From positions 1-5,516 of the forward strand of contig CAMYOR010000073.1 of NCBI GenBank assembly GCA_947278105.1: a DNA stretch of 5,516 nt, read 5' to 3'. Positions 4,443-5,516 of the stretch are shown here, one piece after another; the stretch's first letter is position 1; every line of letters starts with the position of its first letter. The stretch is from an uncultured Tissierellia bacterium (GTDB taxonomy: Bacteria > Bacillota > Clostridia > Tissierellales > Peptoniphilaceae). The notes beneath the pieces were generated by a model. The model did no database searches. It had not been told where the DNA came from and saw nothing but the letters and a program-made list of their open reading frames with translations. Both the position numbers and the translations under genes were made by a program.

Positions 4443-5516
4443 CTAAATTCCTTTGGTTTTTACATCTGAAGCTTGATCCTTCTCCACTTCCACGGGTTTC
4501 ATGGTTGGGAATAAGAGAACATCTCGGATGGTTGGCTGGTCGGTGAGAAGCATGATAATCCGATCAATGCCAAGGCCTAGGCCCCCTGTCGGCGGAAGAC
4601 CAATCTCCAGGGCATTGATAAAGTCTTCATCCATCATCCCGGCTTCAGCATCGCCCGATTCCCGCAGGGCAACTTCATGCTCAAAGCGGTCTCGCTGATC
4701 CAGGGCATCGTTTAATTCGCTAAAGGCATTGCCGATTTCTGAGCCGTTGATAAAGGCCTCGAAGCGCTCCGTCATTTCTGGCTTTTCAGGAGACCTTTTT
4801 GCCAGAGGACTGATCTCTACCGGATATTCATAGATGAAGGTCGGCTGGATGAGCTTATCCTCGGCATAGGCATCAAAGAATAGGGAAAGGATTTTTCCCC
4901 AGCCGTCTGTTTTCTTATACTCGATATGATGAGCGTCGGCCAGCTTCCTTGCTTTTTCGTCGTCGCAGATCTCTGAAAAATCAACGCCCCCGAATTCCTT
5001 TACGGCTTGGGTCATGGTCATCCTCTTCCAGGGAGGAGTCAGGTCAATGTCTTTGCCTTGATAATTGATTTTCATGGTTCCGTTGACCTTTTGGCTAATG
5101 GATGAGATCAGACTTTCGGTAAGCTCCATCATGCCTTCGTAATCCGTGTAGGACTGGTAGAGCTCAATTGCCGTGTATTCAGGGTTGTGCCGAGGATCCA
5201 TGCCCTCATTGCGAAACATCCTTCCCATTTCATAAACCCGGTCGAAGCCGCCGACAATCAGCCGCTTTAAGTAAAGCTCATTGGCAATTCGAAGGTACAT
5301 ATCAATGTCGAGGGTATTATGATGAGTGATAAAGGGGCGGGCGGTCGCTCCTCCCTGGATGGTATTTAAAATCGGCGTTTCCACCTCGATAAAGCCACGG
5401 TCATTCAAAAACTCGCGGATATGAGAGAGGATCCGGGTTCTTTTTAGGAAAACTTTCTTAATCTCGGGGTTCATTATCAGGTCTACGTACCGCTGCCGGT
5501 AGCGAAGGTCAATGTC
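4443..5516 (-). CDS. lysS: Lysyl-tRNA synthetase, class II, C-terminal catalytic part (5' end outside window)
   Basis: The open frame continues to the window edge, where it reads DIDLRYRQRYVDLI, so the Met at 5474 is internal and not a start. The 357 residues present form the aminoacylation domain that charges tRNA-Lys in the cytosol. Visible are class II motif 1 (GFIEVETPIL, about fragment residues 41-50), motif 2 (GRMFRNEGMDPRHNPEYTAIEL, about 98-119) and motif 3 (PPTGGLGLGIDRIIML, about 308-323). The NGSEIGNAFSELNDALDQRDRF and AEAGMMDEDF segments are characteristic of LysRS rather than AspRS or AsnRS. The family is usually near 490-500 residues, so about 140 residues including the OB-fold anticodon domain are missing upstream. 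No intrinsic terminator is visible between its TAG (4445-4443) and the next promoter, so read-through into the T-box leader is likely. Confidence 0.97.
   Translation of the reverse strand, partial: DIDLRYRQRYVDLIMNPEIKKVFLKRTRILSHIREFLNDRGFIEVETPILNTIQGGATARPFITHHNTLDIDMYLRIANELYLKRLIVGGFDRVYEMGRMFRNEGMDPRHNPEYTAIELYQSYTDYEGMMELTESLISSISQKVNGTMKINYQGKDIDLTPPWKRMTMTQAVKEFGGVDFSEICDDEKARKLADAHHIEYKKTDGWGKILSLFFDAYAEDKLIQPTFIYEYPVEISPLAKRSPEKPEMTERFEAFINGSEIGNAFSELNDALDQRDRFEHEVALRESGDAEAGMMDEDFINALEIGLPPTGGLGLGIDRIIMLLTDQPTIRDVLLFPTMKPVEVEKDQASDVKTKGI

Noticed and set aside
5474..5516. Start of lysS at the Met ending at 5474
   Set aside because: The frame stays open to the window edge and encodes the conserved LysRS segment DIDLRYRQRYVDLI directly before it, so the gene is simply cut by the window.
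1..5516. Mobile elements, CRISPR arrays, tRNA/rRNA genes or phage genes
   Set aside because: I saw no transposase, terminal inverted repeats, repeat-spacer pattern, tRNA-like cloverleaf or phage motif; the window is a compact metabolic and transport locus.

Overview
The window reads almost entirely on the minus strand. It looks like chromosomal DNA of a Gram-positive bacterium (Bacillota, most likely an anaerobic, amino-acid-using member of the Clostridia or Tissierellia). The evidence is a canonical T-box riboswitch, strong AAGGAG-type ribosome binding sites, a lipobox-type substrate-binding lipoprotein and Lys/Glu-rich proteins. Genus-level placement cannot be supported from this sequence alone.

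Layout in the direction of transcription (high to low coordinates). First comes the 3' part of lysS (class II lysyl-tRNA synthetase, cut by the window end), stopping at 4443. A promoter with a perfect TATAAT box follows about 10 nt after that stop. Next is a leader of about 310 nt (4088-4399) holding a complete T-box riboswitch: Stem I with AGTA/GAA loop-E elements, the AGAGAG/GGTGCAA apical elements, a Stem III hairpin, the T-box core GAGTGGCACCGCGG, and mutually exclusive antiterminator and terminator. The most likely specifier codon is CGC (arginine). After the leader come an amino-acid ABC transporter permease (4087-3347), its ATPase (3378-2638, overlapping the permease by 32 nt), a small hairpin, the substrate-binding lipoprotein (2566-1625), an M20-family zinc amidohydrolase with a charged N-terminal extension (1605-349), and the start of a threonine-aldolase-like PLP enzyme (278 to the window edge).

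How the genes probably work together: permease, ATPase and lipoprotein form one complete polar amino-acid importer. Uncharged tRNA (Arg preferred) would stabilise the antiterminator and switch the operon on when that amino acid is scarce. The M20 enzyme, which resembles the PM20D2/ACY1L2 branch of dipeptidases and acyl-amino-acid hydrolases, could release free amino acid from a conjugate in the cytoplasm. The role of the PLP enzyme is unclear. No terminator is visible after lysS, so lysS transcripts probably run into the T-box, whose terminator may serve both units.

The longest open frame for the permease begins at a TTG inside the T-box (4237) and would translate through the antiterminator and terminator. 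That extension is rejected. The ATG at 4087 is used instead, with a caveat about a nine-codon ORF and a T8 tract at that start.
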